A stretch of 64,000 nt of DNA, taken from Certhia americana (lineage: Eukaryota > Chordata > Aves > Passeriformes > Certhiidae). Under the pieces are notes generated by a model that made no database searches, had not been told where the DNA came from, and saw nothing but the letters and a program-made list of their open reading frames with translations. Positions 54,358 to 64,000 of the stretch are shown here, piece by piece. Within the stretch, counting starts at the first letter, position 1; each line of letters begins with the position of its first letter. Both the position numbers and the translations under genes were made by a program. The stretch is from assembly GCA_018697195.1 (NCBI GenBank), contig CM031879.1, positions 45,222,513 to 45,286,512 on the forward strand. Direction: 5' to 3'.

Positions 54358-57300
54358 TCCAGATTCCAAAGAACCCTCAGGATCTCTCAGTGCTGACAGT
54401 GAGTATGTCATTCTGACTGATGCTCAGCTCCATTCTCCTGCATCTGCCTTCTTTCTTCCCTTTGATAGGTTCAAGGGCTGAACAAGAACCACGATGAGTC
54501 TCTCTCTAACTCTTCCCTTTTCTCTCCCTAAGTCTGCAGTCCCTGAGGTGCAGGCGCATGTGCAGCACACAGAGCCCTTCAGGTGTCAGAAGGCGATGTA
54601 GGGGCAGCCAGTGTCCCTGCACCAGCAAGGCCAGCATTGCTCAGGATGTGCTGGTGCCATTGGCTGCATCTCCACAGCCCTTGAGCAGTGCCCTGCTAAG
54701 GCATGAGTGATGCAGGTTGTTAGCAGATGGATGCAGGTTGTTAGCAGCTGGATACATCTGCCTTCTGTGAAACAGGGAGGTGCTGGATGCATCTGCCTTC
54801 TGTGTTGGTGGAGTCTCCTTGCTCTGACCTGGCTTTAGAGACCTGCCCAGAGTGACTGCTGCATCCCCAGGCTGTTCTGAGAGCAGAAGCTGCCCACATC
54901 AATGGGTTGTGACATCCCTGCCAAATCCTGCAACAAGGAAACCCTGAAAGAGAGAGGGTTCCTTGGCTACTCCTGAGGGCTGCAGTCCTTCTTTTCAGGT
55001 CATCTGGGATGCTGGGATTTGCACACCTTAGGTTGTTCACAGCTTTTGCAGCAAATTGATCCTGCCAGAAATCTGTATGGAAAATCCTTTTTGTTCTCTT
55101 GTGTCTCTCCTTTCTCACACTTTAAAGGATAACATTGCTGCTGAGAAGCATGAAAGACGGTATTTTTCCAGTGAGCCAATACAAACACAGACTGGGAAAG
55201 AGAAAAAAAAAAAGATGTAAAGACTGTTCAGGGAAAGGTGGTAGTTTCTGACAACTCATTAACTGGCAGTAGTCAGAATTTTGATCCAGACTAAACCTCA
55301 ATTTGCTAGCGACAGGATACCTCTCACCTCCAAGGAAAAACACAGACAAACACTCCATGATAATGAGGGAAGGGACAAACCCCACCATCTCCCCACAGGC
55401 AGAGATCATGGAATCTTTTTCCCCCCAGAGACAGCAACAATTTACCAGTTTCCACGCTGTAATGTGTATTGGTGTGCCAGCACCTGTGTACACCTCTGCT
55501 GTTGTGGGACCATCCCATGGAGTGAGGTCATGCTGTGCTGAGCCCTGGCTCAGGCTGGGGAGTGACTGTACCTGGTGATGTGGGGAACTTCACAGCACCA
55601 TGGTGTTTGCACAACAACAAATCAAGGGAGAAAAGAAGCAACTGCGCAGACATGACATGCTAGTGGAGAACAGGGGCAAATGCCCTCGTGGCTGAAGCAC
55701 CTCTTATATTCTCCAGGTCCTGAATGCTGAGGTCTTTGCACGTGTTGGGTGTATTTCTCACTGGGTGATGTTTACTGTCACTTTTATACTCTTCACCTTT
55801 AACAGAGCCCTATGCATGTGAGAATTGCTAATTCTGTTTGCTGCCTGCTGCTCAGGGCTCACTGGAGGTGCATTAAGGTCTTCTGGTTGGTATCTCACAT
55901 CATTCTCAGTCTGAATCAAGACACAGAAAGGAAATCAAGACTCTAAAATTAAGTAGGCCAGAGAGAGAGGGTGTCGTTCTCCTAATTTTCTTCTTATTCA
56001 TATTTTATGCCTTCTGCACATTTGCTGCAGACTCAAATTATGATGTGTGATAAGGAAAAAAAAGTTTATGACAGAAAAAGCCCTTGCTTCATGGAGATGT
56101 GAAGGCTGCAGAAGGCTGCAGTGAGGAGGGAGATTTGAGTGGACAGTGGGATGGGGAGAGATGAACGGATCATTAAGATGGTTTGTGGCAGTCATTTGCT
56201 TGTGGAGAAAGTAGATTCTGATTTTCAGAGGTTGAACTGGTCTGTGTGTTTGAGTGCTGCATCTCTAACCTGCTGTCTTCTCTCTTGGCAGGCATTAAAA
56301 TTAAAAAAGAAGTCGCCAATGCCTTTGTGAAGAGGAAGAAGAGATCCAGCCCTTATGAATGGTAATAACTCAGGAGCTGGTCTGAGAGCTGGACTCTGGA
56401 CCTGCTCTGAAGAGGGGGTGGGAAGGCCATAGGGCATGACAAGGCATTAATTTGTTGTACAGCTATGTTATTATCTTCATGTATTGAAGGAAAAAGGCTG
56501 AAGGAGACATTCAGTGGTGGAAAAAAATGGGGGTTTTTTTTCATTAAAACCCATTTGAAGGCTCTAGTATTCCTCCCAGGGAGAAAGACAACACTGACTG
56601 TGCTAGCCATGAAGACAGTGGGATACAAGTTAGAAGCTGCTCCAACTACTGGGTCATCAGAACAAGTTTTTAAGATAATGAGAATCATAGAGTCTTGGTC
56701 ATTACTTCTGGTTTCCTACAAAGGAAACACACCTTTGTTGCAGGAATTAGGCTAGGTCAGATTGGCTGTTCTTTCAGCCAGAACACACATTTACTTGTGC
56801 AGAAAGTAGACACAAAGATTTGGAGAAATCTTAGCTATTTGATGCAAGGATGTTCTTCATATATTTCCTGGAAGGGGTCGTTTAGCTACTCTTTCCAATA
56901 CAGAAATAAAGTAAAAATTAATGAGATACTGTTGGGATTTCTGTGGTAGTGTGTACAGTCTTCGGGAAAGATTAACCAAACCTAGAAGAGGAACTGAGAA
57001 TGACATCTAAAGTGTATAGCTGAGACTAAAAGATTTGTGCTTTCTTAGCCTGGCAAACAAATAAACAAATAAAGCTACGTGGGGATAGTGCTCCTGTCTA
57101 CAACAGAAGTGGATAGTTAGAGAAAAGTGTTTAAGCTAAAGGAAAATAATAGCTAGTGGGCAAAAACAAAGGTAAGCAGGAAATAATAAAGTAAATATAT
57201 AAGTAAATAAATAAGACAAAAAATATTCTTGGGTAGTTGGGGAATGATATTGAAGACAAACCCCCCTCCCAAAATCTTTACAGCTTCTGTGATATCCTTT

Positions 57301-57652
57301 GCTGATAAAACCTCAAGAGCGTTGATTTAAATTGGGTTCAACCCCATATTTCCCAGCACTGATCAAGCAGCCTATCCCTGTGTAAGCAGATGTTTAACTC
57401 AGCCTGACCAGTCCTCTGTCGGGTCCCCTGGAGGATCACTTCTTTCATGTCAGTGTCAGATGTATGAACTGTCTCCAGCTGCATTGGCTGAAACTGCAGA
57501 ATGGCCTCTCTGTCTGCTCCAGGTACTTCGAATACTATAAAAGTCCGATGGAGCAGATGCATGAGCGCTGTGAAAACTACCCCCCCTGTGACTATCTCTC
57601 TGACCAAGTAGGATTTGCCTTGGCTTACAACCGCTTCTTTGGGAGATACTGA
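53738..57652 (+). CDS. Osteocalcin-like (bone Gla protein family) precursor, complete
   Basis: This is a secreted vitamin-K-dependent protein of the MGP/osteocalcin family. Coding exons 53738-53804, 54363-54398, 56292-56361 and 57523-57652 join to 100 aa. The signal peptide is about residues 1-18. The propeptide carries the ANxF docking motif (ANAF, 43-46) and a furin site RKKR (49-52), giving a predicted 48-residue mature chain. The Gla core aligns to osteocalcin without gaps: E68, E72, E75, C74, C80 and D81, then the helix block FALAYNRFFG, equivalent to FQEAYRRFYG. It differs from the chicken osteocalcin I know: it lacks the Pro-rich start, has Tyr instead of Glu after CD, and ends GRY. 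It lacks MGP's phosphoserine repeat and long basic tail. Intron phases 1, 1, 2 equal those of MGP 3.2 kb upstream. I infer a bone-Gla paralogue, not MGP and not UCMA; the tissue is unknown. Confidence 0.92.
54315..54356 (+). repeat. (TCTG)n microsatellite abutting a splice acceptor
   Basis: About ten TCTG units end six bases before the acceptor AG of osteocalcin-like exon 2. The array therefore forms the polypyrimidine tract of that splice site. Confidence 0.95.
54363..54398 (+). CDS. Osteocalcin-like exon 2 (36-nt micro-exon)
   Basis: It encodes DSKEPSGSLSAD, similar to the AKPSGAESS region of human osteocalcin. The donor GTGAGT is at 54399. The exon is phase 1 at both ends, so its loss would keep frame. 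It has the same length as MGP exon 2. Confidence 0.85.
54709..54805 (+). repeat. Local short duplications
   Basis: A 21-bp unit (ATGCAGGTTGTTAGCAGATGG) is repeated twice in tandem. A second pair, based on GGATRCATCTGCCTTCTGTG, is spaced about 34 bp apart. The site is in intron 2 of the osteocalcin-like gene. Confidence 0.8.
56292..56361 (+). CDS. Osteocalcin-like exon 3, docking motif and furin site
   Basis: The acceptor is TTGGCAG and the donor GTAATA is at 56362, phase 2. It encodes IKIKKEVANAFVKRKKRSSP then YE, holding ANAF and RKKR. The separation of propeptide and mature chain inside this exon matches osteocalcin. Confidence 0.92.
57523..57652 (+). CDS. Osteocalcin-like exon 4, Gla domain and stop
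   Basis: The acceptor is TGCTCCAG. It encodes YFEYYKSPMEQMHERCENYP then PCDYLSDQVGFALAYNRFFG and RY, with TGA at 57650-57652. All three Gla positions and both Cys of the osteocalcin family are present. Confidence 0.95.
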
Positions 57653-58285
57653 GGATGGGAAGGTCTCTCCACTCATTTGGCTTGGAACACTCCAGACCTC
57701 ACAGGAGAAAGAAGGTTGTGGCTGGGAAGGAGGGAAGGAAACCATCTGGACTGGCATCTTCTCCCATTGTCTCCCTAACTAGCTGGGACACCAAGGAAGG
57801 GGTTATCCCACTTGTTGAGCTTCCAGTAACTCTCTTCCTTTCATCAATAGTCTCTCTTCAGACATCTTTTTGTAGTATTTTGAGCTTCACCAGAAGACTC
57901 TGTCTTCCTTCCTCCTGAATCCCCAGCACAGAATAGGTAAAAAATAGTGATTAGTTTCAAAACCACTGCATGCCTTAGAAACATCACTAGATCTCATCCT
58001 CTTCTGCAAAATACAAGAGGATTATGGAAGAAGAAGAATGTCACAATGTATGTAAATGTGATGGATCTGATCCTGGGATGCTCACTGTGAAGAAGGAAGA
58101 ACACCTTTCTCCTGTTCCAGTTGGTGGGAAAGTTCAGTATTTTCATGTAGCACAATCATATTAAATATGCATCACAGTAGGATCATTTTTTAAAGATAGA
58201 ACTGTGCAAATGCTCTTGCATAGATAGCAATCAGCTTCTGGAACGCTCTTCTTATTACGGCCATAAAATTTGCCTGTTTAGCAAC

Positions 58286-58291
58286 AATAAA
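58286..58291 (+). terminator. Candidate polyadenylation signal, osteocalcin-like gene
   Basis: AATAAA (overlapping a second AATAAA) lies about 635 nt after the stop and is the first I see downstream. This 3' UTR would be longer than that of MGP. Confidence 0.5.
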
Positions 58292-58530
58292 TAAATCCCA
58301 AAAGATGTGTTTAAGGAGTACTTTTAGATGAGGCCTTGCATTTGTGTGCTGTTTTTCATAAGTGTAAAAACTCTAATTCTCTTGGTTTTTCTTTTTTCTT
58401 TGTTTTTTTTTCCAACCAGCTTCTAGTGAAACTAAAAATACCCATCAGAACAACAAAAAAAAAATTAATCTCTTCTCCTCTGTTGCTTGAAACTGAAAGT
58501 ATCTAAACAGCTAGACAAAATGACAAAATT

Positions 58531-58570
58531 AAAAAAAAAAAAAAAAAGAAGAAAAGAAAAGAAAAAAAAG
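58531..58570 (+). repeat. A-rich tract
   Basis: Seventeen A residues are followed by AAGAA and AAAAG units. No retroelement body was recognised upstream. Confidence 0.8.
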
Positions 58571-58634
58571 CTATAAACATTATGAAATTCAGAAAAAAGA
58601 AAATTGGTTCAAGGATGCATTGAAGTTGGTTGCT

Positions 58635-58750
58635 AAATATATATATATATACATAAATAAATAAATAAATATTTTATATATATATATAAATGTATATATA
58701 TATATATACAAAAATATATATATATAATATATATGTGTATTTTTATATAC
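58635..58750 (+). repeat. (AT)n / (AAAT)n simple repeat
   Basis: Alternating TA runs are interrupted by ATAAATAAATAA. It is low-complexity DNA between the osteocalcin-like gene and ART4. Confidence 0.95.
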
Positions 58751-58759
58751 ATATTATCT

Positions 58760-61310
58760 TCCCTCTGCACTACTTCATTCTGTCCTTTGGTATTAATGTT
58801 ATACCTTAGCAACTTTCTGCATAACCTTCCTAAAATAGTCTGTCAGCTTTCCTTCCTTGAGAGGTGGATGGCAAATCACACCTCCAAGGACAGGGACTGC
58901 TGACGCTCAGGAAACTCTCTGGTTACATGTAAGCTGGTGCAAGCATCCTCAGCCGCTAATTGCAATAAATACTGCTTATGTTCAGCAAGTTGGTGTGCTG
59001 CTTCTTTCTATTCTGTTGTACAACCTTTTCCTGTGGTAAAAAAGATGCCTGGAAGACACAGCCTGCTTTTGTGAACCCTGAGGAGCAGGAACCCTGTGCA
59101 CGAGGCTTTCTTCTCCCCTCCTATGCCCCAGTGTGAATCAGAAATGGTGACATTGAAATTTAGGTCATAGGTTCAGCACTCTGTGACACTGAGGGAGAGG
59201 AGGGCCAGGCTTTACCTGACTCACCATGTACCCAGAGCAGTGTTTCTCTGAAAAGCCTTGTCCTGAAGTAAGGACACTGCAGAAGTCCACAGAGATGGCT
59301 GCCAGTGTGAGCCTTGTTTGGCAAGCTGCTATGGCTTGCACCGGTCATGCTGATCTTGGCCAAGGAGAAGACACTTTAAAAATATCTCAGCATGTCTTGG
59401 TCAAACACCTGTGACTGGTTCCTCTATTGACATAAACTAATGGGGCTTCACTGCTCATGTAAAACTCTCCTCTGAATGCCATCTAGTAAAAATTAACAGA
59501 GTGCTTTATTGAAAACAGTGACATTTTTGCTTGGAAAAATACAAGGGAGATTAAAAGAATCCTAATATCCAGTATACTAGAAAATAGGTGGGGTTTTGTT
59601 GTGGTATGGTTTTGTTAGCACAAAAAGTTTCCTGTCTGTATTTGCATCTTTCTGTTAGTTTCATATTTTTTTTCTCTCCTTTTCAGTAAATATTTTTTTC
59701 AGGCATAAAAAAGTTACACCCAGAGGCCTCCATTGTGTCATCTGCTCTGTGTCATCAGATCTTTCATGGGCTGAAGTCATTATGCCCTTTGGGGATTTAG
59801 ATCACGTTACAAGTTTACTGCTGAAATGGAGGAATTCGAATTTAGCTTGGTTAATGCAGCCCTAAGCACCGCCACAAATCCTTTGCTGCCATCTTACGGC
59901 CGTTGTATTTGCTTTGCATTTAATAAAAACTTCAGTTGTTTCTGAAGCGTTTGAAAATGCAAATTCCTTTCCTCCCGATTCCCTTCATACTAAGCATTCA
60001 CTTACAGGTCAGAGGGGAAAAGCAGGGACATAATTTACAAACGGATTATATGCAGCTGAATTGACATTTTAGTGGGGGTGTTTATCATGGTTGCCAAGCT
60101 CCTACAGGAGCCTGTCTCAGTTTAGGTCTGTTTTATCTCTACGCAAACAGAGGTGGAGTTGCCTCTGAATAAATTCGTGAGCCCCCCTTGGACTCACTTT
60201 TATCAGTCAAACAACCACCTTCTGAAATACAGCCCAAAATAACAGAGAAATTTCAGGATGGAGAAGTAGGTAGTCTGCATCCATCACTTTGTATGGCACT
60301 TCATGGCATCATCTCATGTCACCAGGGACTGCAGATAGTGTCAGCAGGAGCAACTGCTTTGGAAAGAGCCCAGTATTACAGCTTTATGTCACCTCCCACT
60401 CTATCTCAACAATATTTTGCAGATGCTCTGTCTACAGAATCCAAGCAGCTTCACAAACATCCCTTATCTCAGGGAATCACTCCATATCTGGAGGTGCTCC
60501 CCTGACCCAGGCTATCATTACCAGGCCATGGAAAATGGGCTTCACTTTTCTGCAGTCAGAACCAAGGCCTTGACAGTTCTTGGCTCTTTTTGCATCAGAA
60601 GAGATATCAGAGGCCATGGGGCTCTGTGGATGAATAACTCACTGCCAGTATTTGGAAGGGTGTCTAGAAAGCAGCTGCTAGAGAAAGGTTTGTCTCAGCA
60701 CAGAATCTGCATTTACACACTCATTTTGCCTGTGCCCAATGTAAACAGTCCAACAAGGTGCCATTCTGCAGTGGTGTAAGAGTAGGATTGGCAGCACATG
60801 AGTAGAAACCAGGGGGTGATAAGGAGGAGAAGGAGAGTTATGTTATCGCTGCTTCCAGATGGGATCCCAACCTACCCTGCATTTCTGTGTTGGCTTTATC
60901 AGACTCAGCCTAAATAAAAGAGCTTTTTAAACTCTCAACCAGGGAGTAGTCACCCTGACACATCACTCCTCAGGAGAAGTGCCTTAGACTTCTCCAAGCC
61001 AACGTTTTCTTCCTTCTTGCAAGAACACCAAATACCTTGGAATTAAAAGAACTATCAAGGTGACAGACACTCATGACAGCTGAAGTTGGTGCAACCAGAC
61101 ACTTCGTTATGGATTTTGGGCTCATTTCTACCAGTAAATTGTCTGTTTGGATTGACTGATGACTTCTGAATTGCAGTGAGAATTTGGAGAATGATCTCTG
61201 GTTGAAGAATAGCCAGCAAAACCTGACTACAAATTACTGACTGCAGAATTTTCCAGTCCAAAGAAAAACAGAAAGAAACAGGTGCAAATTACCTCTCCTT
61301 AAAAAAAATG
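58760..61310. other. Intergenic region between the osteocalcin-like gene and ART4
   Basis: No recognised exon. A CpG-bearing stretch rich in transcription-factor-like words at 59690-60165 stands out as a possible conserved non-coding element. Open frames at 60188-60779 show no family resemblance. Confidence 0.5.
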
Positions 61311-61346
61311 TTCTTTACAGTGTCTTGGGTGGAGTCTGGGAAGCTG

Positions 61347-61400
61347 ATGACACTGGACAGCCTCTTGTTGCTGATCTTCTCACAAATACTGGTAAAAGAG
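61347..61400 (+). CDS. ART4: ART4 exon 1, signal peptide
   Basis: The ATG at 61347 gives an 18-codon hydrophobic leader ending at a GTAAAT donor (61401) in phase 0, the phase required by exon 2. A possible acceptor TTCTTTACAG at 61311-61320 suggests an untranslated exon further upstream. Confidence 0.7.
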
Positions 61401-64000
61401 GTAAATATTGCCCTGTATTTGAAATAATGAAATTGCTTATCCCACAGAAAGAATTTTTTTTTCTATTTGAAATAGGCTTTTTAAGGCGTTTTGGTTTCAA
61501 TTTTAACTTTTCTGCTTTCAGTTCCTCTGTTCCATTTCTTACCTGTCTTAATTTATGTTAGCTACTTGGTTGGAATTTTCCTCTTGTTTGCAGCCAGATG
61601 ATTTCATAGTGTTTGTGACTATATCTCACGGAAACTTTCCTCTCCTTTTCCAGCCTGTCTAAATTGACCAGTGTTCCTGGAGATCCTAATGTAGCACATT
61701 CATATCAAATAAGAACTCTGTCATCCTGACTATTGTTTGCCTGTGGTGGTGATGCCTTGGAGGGCTTACCTGGAAAAGAGACCTGACAGAGCAAAAGGAT
61801 AAAGTAGGGATTTATTAAAAGGCTTCGATAGATACACCTTGGGCAGTACAAGAGCCCAGCTGAGCTACACCCAAGATGCACCCAAAATGGTCACAAAATG
61901 GATGACTGATCATGAGGTCTCACACTTGTATAAGTTTTGGTCCATTAGTATATTGGAGTTAATTGTCCAATTATAGCTCCAGGTTATGAACCTCCACCTT
62001 CCTTGGTTTTTGTTTTTATTTTCATTTTTTTTGTTCTTGAGCTTGAAATTTGTATTGTTGTTCTTGGTACCAAGCTAGAAAAGGAATTGTTTTGTCTACC
62101 TACCCTGTGAAGAGAGCTCCTTGACACTTAATATGAAACCCAGAACCACACACTAAAACAGCACAGAATCTGAAAAATATAAAAGCCAAAACCTAAGGTA
62201 TCAGTGGTGTATAGACAGCAATTTGAGGTTGTTCAGGAAGGCCTTGCTAAAGATTTGCCACCTGCCTTGCTTGCTCTGCCAACAAAGACAAAGAGTCAAG
62301 AAAATGGTAGAGAAAAGCTTGGCTTACATCCACAAAGATACACAAGACATTCACACTTCTGATGCTAATCTTCATTTGTTTTTATGTTGCAGGCTATGTC
62401 CCCCACCCTGATGGATATGGCTCTGCGTTCCTTTGATGACCAGTATCTGGGGTGCAGAGAGGAGATGATGGAAGAACTAGAGCAAGGAGACTATTTTCAA
62501 AAGGAAATAGCTGCTAACAAGGAATACTTGCGTCTCTGGAAGAAGGCTCAGGAGGCTTTGCTAAAGAGCCCTGTAGGTCTCCTGAGGGAAATGCGTGACA
62601 GCCATGCCATAGCCCTCATGGCTTACACCATGAACTCCTCCCTGCACTCACAGCTGAACAGGGCTACATCAGCAGCAGGAGTCTCTCCAGAGCACTACAG
62701 ACACAAGTTCAGTTTTAAATATTTTCACTTCTACCTAACAACTGCTATCCAGATATTGAAGGAATGGCAGAGCAGCATGGGGGAACATAAGTGCTACCAG
62801 GTGCACAGGGGTGTAAAGGACTTATATATTGAGGCCAAGGTAGGCAGTAGGGTGCGTTTTGGCCGTTTCACTTCTACCTCCCACCTCAGGAGTGAAGCCC
62901 AGAAGTTTGGGAATGAAACTTTGTTCACAGTGACCACTTGCCTGGGAGCAGCTATGCAAGGCTTTTCTTACCACACATCAGAGAAGGAAGTCCTCATTCC
63001 ACCTTATGAGATATTTCTTGTCAAAAGCTTCTTTCAGACCCAGCAGGGTAACCGGCTGCATCTGCGTTCTGTGGGGAACTACAGCAAGTACCAGTGCCAG
63101 CTGGTGGAAGGTAATGTACACAGGCCTTCATGCAAGGGGGGCACAGGACAGTCTGGTTTCCACTGCCCCAGGCAGCCCCTACCAGCTGCACCTACACAGG
63201 GCCACACTCAAGGCTTAACCTGTACCTCACCTGCTGTGCTTGCCTATGAGAACCACACAACCCAGCTTTTACTTGTTTGCTGTGAAACCTGGGACAACCT
63301 CACAGCTCACTAAAGATGAATCAACAGCAGATTTCAAGGTTCTTTACAGACTCCATTTATCCCATGTGTCATTGCAAGGACGTTGTAGGACTCATACCTT
63401 TGAGTGCCCAGCATTTCTATTGCAAGATTGGGTGAGATTTGCTTGAACCAAGTAATCTATGCTGGCGTCTTGCAATGCTACTACATTTCAAGCCTCAGGA
63501 CTATTCCAGGCTTTGGTTCACTACTACTCTGGCAAGCTACTACTTTTACACTTACCTCTGACAAGCTGAGAGAAGTGTAAACAAAGCTACTGTCACTTTA
63601 GCAGTGACCTCTCTCCTGAGGCCAAAGGGAGGAAAGGTATCCTTTGACAAAGGACCCACTGAGTTTCCTGGTTATGGAAAGAACTCCATGCTGGAATACC
63701 TCATGGGGCCTGTTTCACAACCTTGCCTTTCTATGAGTCTACCTCCAGTCCAGGTCCCTTGCTTTTGTCTCTTTGTATAGCAGTGTGTCAATGCAATCTT
63801 TGAGCTCAAAACAGTCTTTTTAGGAATGAGGATTTGTGCCTCCAAAGCCAAACTAATAGATAGAGTTGAGAAAATGGCCTTTGTGGGCAAAGGTTTTGTT
63901 AGCAAAAGCAAAAGGCTTTAGGCAGTGAATAGAGGGTCTAAATGGCTGCTCTCTTTACTTTTTTTTTCAGCTTCAAGAAGCACGAACAGTGGTTATACAC
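61347..64000 (+). CDS. ART4: Ecto-ADP-ribosyltransferase 4 (Dombrock family), partial at right edge
   Basis: ART4 is a GPI-anchored cell-surface member of the arginine ADP-ribosyltransferase family and carries the Dombrock blood group in humans. Visible coding exons are 61347-61400, 62393-63110 and 63971-64000 (continues beyond the window). Exon 1 is a short leader (MTLDSLLLLIFSQILVKE) that joins in phase 0. Exon 2 holds the catalytic domain. Four Cys at 39, 152, 201 and 253 fit the two family disulfides. NxS/T sites are at 99, 192 and 247. The R-S-ExE signature is complete: R157 in VHRGV, STS at 179-181 and EKE at 215-217 before VLIPPYE. The GPI-attachment region would lie in the missing 3' part. 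The assignment to ART4 rather than a paralogue rests on its position beside MGP. Confidence 0.9.
61770..62010 (-). mobile_element. Probable LTR fragment of an endogenous retrovirus (solo)
   Basis: The sequence in ART4 intron 1 contains a minus-strand AATAAA (61813 area), TACACCTTGGGCAGTACAAG and TATAAGTTTTGGTCCATTAG. From memory these resemble LTRs common in songbirds. No internal viral genes flank it. Boundaries are not defined. Confidence 0.4.
62393..63110 (+). CDS. ART4: ART4 exon 2, catalytic domain
   Basis: The acceptor TTATGTTGCAG ends at 62392 and the donor GTAATG is at 63111, phase 1. It encodes 239 codons from AMSPTLMDMALRSFDDQYLG to QCQLVE. A single large exon for the enzyme domain is the family norm. 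The open frame runs on past the donor, but the extension has no similarity. Confidence 0.94.
63971..64000 (+). CDS. ART4: ART4 exon 3, start only
   Basis: The acceptor TTTTTTTCAG ends at 63970. The split codon gives Ala, then SRSTNSGYT. The window ends before any stop or hydrophobic GPI signal. Confidence 0.7.

Noticed and set aside
60188..60779. Three overlapping open frames of 94-120 codons
   Set aside because: No similarity, no consistent splice sites, and overlapping frames of similar length suggest chance.
63111..63313. Read-through extension of the ART4 catalytic exon
   Set aside because: A good donor at 63111 joins in phase with an acceptor at 63970; the extension has no ART similarity or GPI signal.

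Overview
This is a window of a vertebrate nuclear genome, almost certainly a bird. The genes are split into short exons with GT-AG introns. Two elements end in the CR1 LINE 3' tail that is typical of birds. The gene order ARHGDIB, ERP27, MGP, ART4 matches the human 12p12.3 neighbourhood, here all read on the + strand. A probable LTR fragment near 61.8 kb resembles elements I recall from songbird genomes, but I would not name a species. It is not an accessory or prokaryotic region, and I see no CRISPR array, operon or tRNA.

Layout. 1-2.0 kb is non-coding and holds a forkhead-like palindrome. 2.1-2.9 kb is a CpG island with two long T runs and a probable non-coding first exon. 5.9-10.9 kb carries the five coding exons of ARHGDIB (RhoGDI2, 200 aa, complete). 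ERP27 starts only about 0.7 kb further on (11.7-29.9 kb, seven coding exons, 271 aa, complete). An assembly gap of 380 N sits in its second intron between two different simple repeats, just before an extremely GC-rich exon. 30-47 kb is intergenic, with CR1 fragments and microsatellites. MGP follows (47.1-50.5 kb, four exons, 103 aa). A second vitamin-K-dependent Gla gene follows (53.6-58.3 kb, four exons, 100 aa). It is osteocalcin-like, with a furin-type site and a 48-residue mature peptide. At 61.3 kb ART4 (an ecto-ADP-ribosyltransferase) begins; its third coding exon runs off the right edge.

How the genes relate. The products do not form one pathway. ARHGDIB is a cytosolic Rho regulator, ERP27 a redox-inactive ER chaperone partner, and ART4 a cell-surface enzyme-fold protein. 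The exception is the MGP/osteocalcin-like pair, which is a clear tandem family. Intron phases are the same (1, 1, 2), the second exon is 36 nt in both, and the first three coding exons total 173 nt in both. As a result the Gla and Cys residues fall at the same precursor positions. All exon boundaries were read by hand from splice consensus, reading frame and family similarity; no alignment or database search was run.
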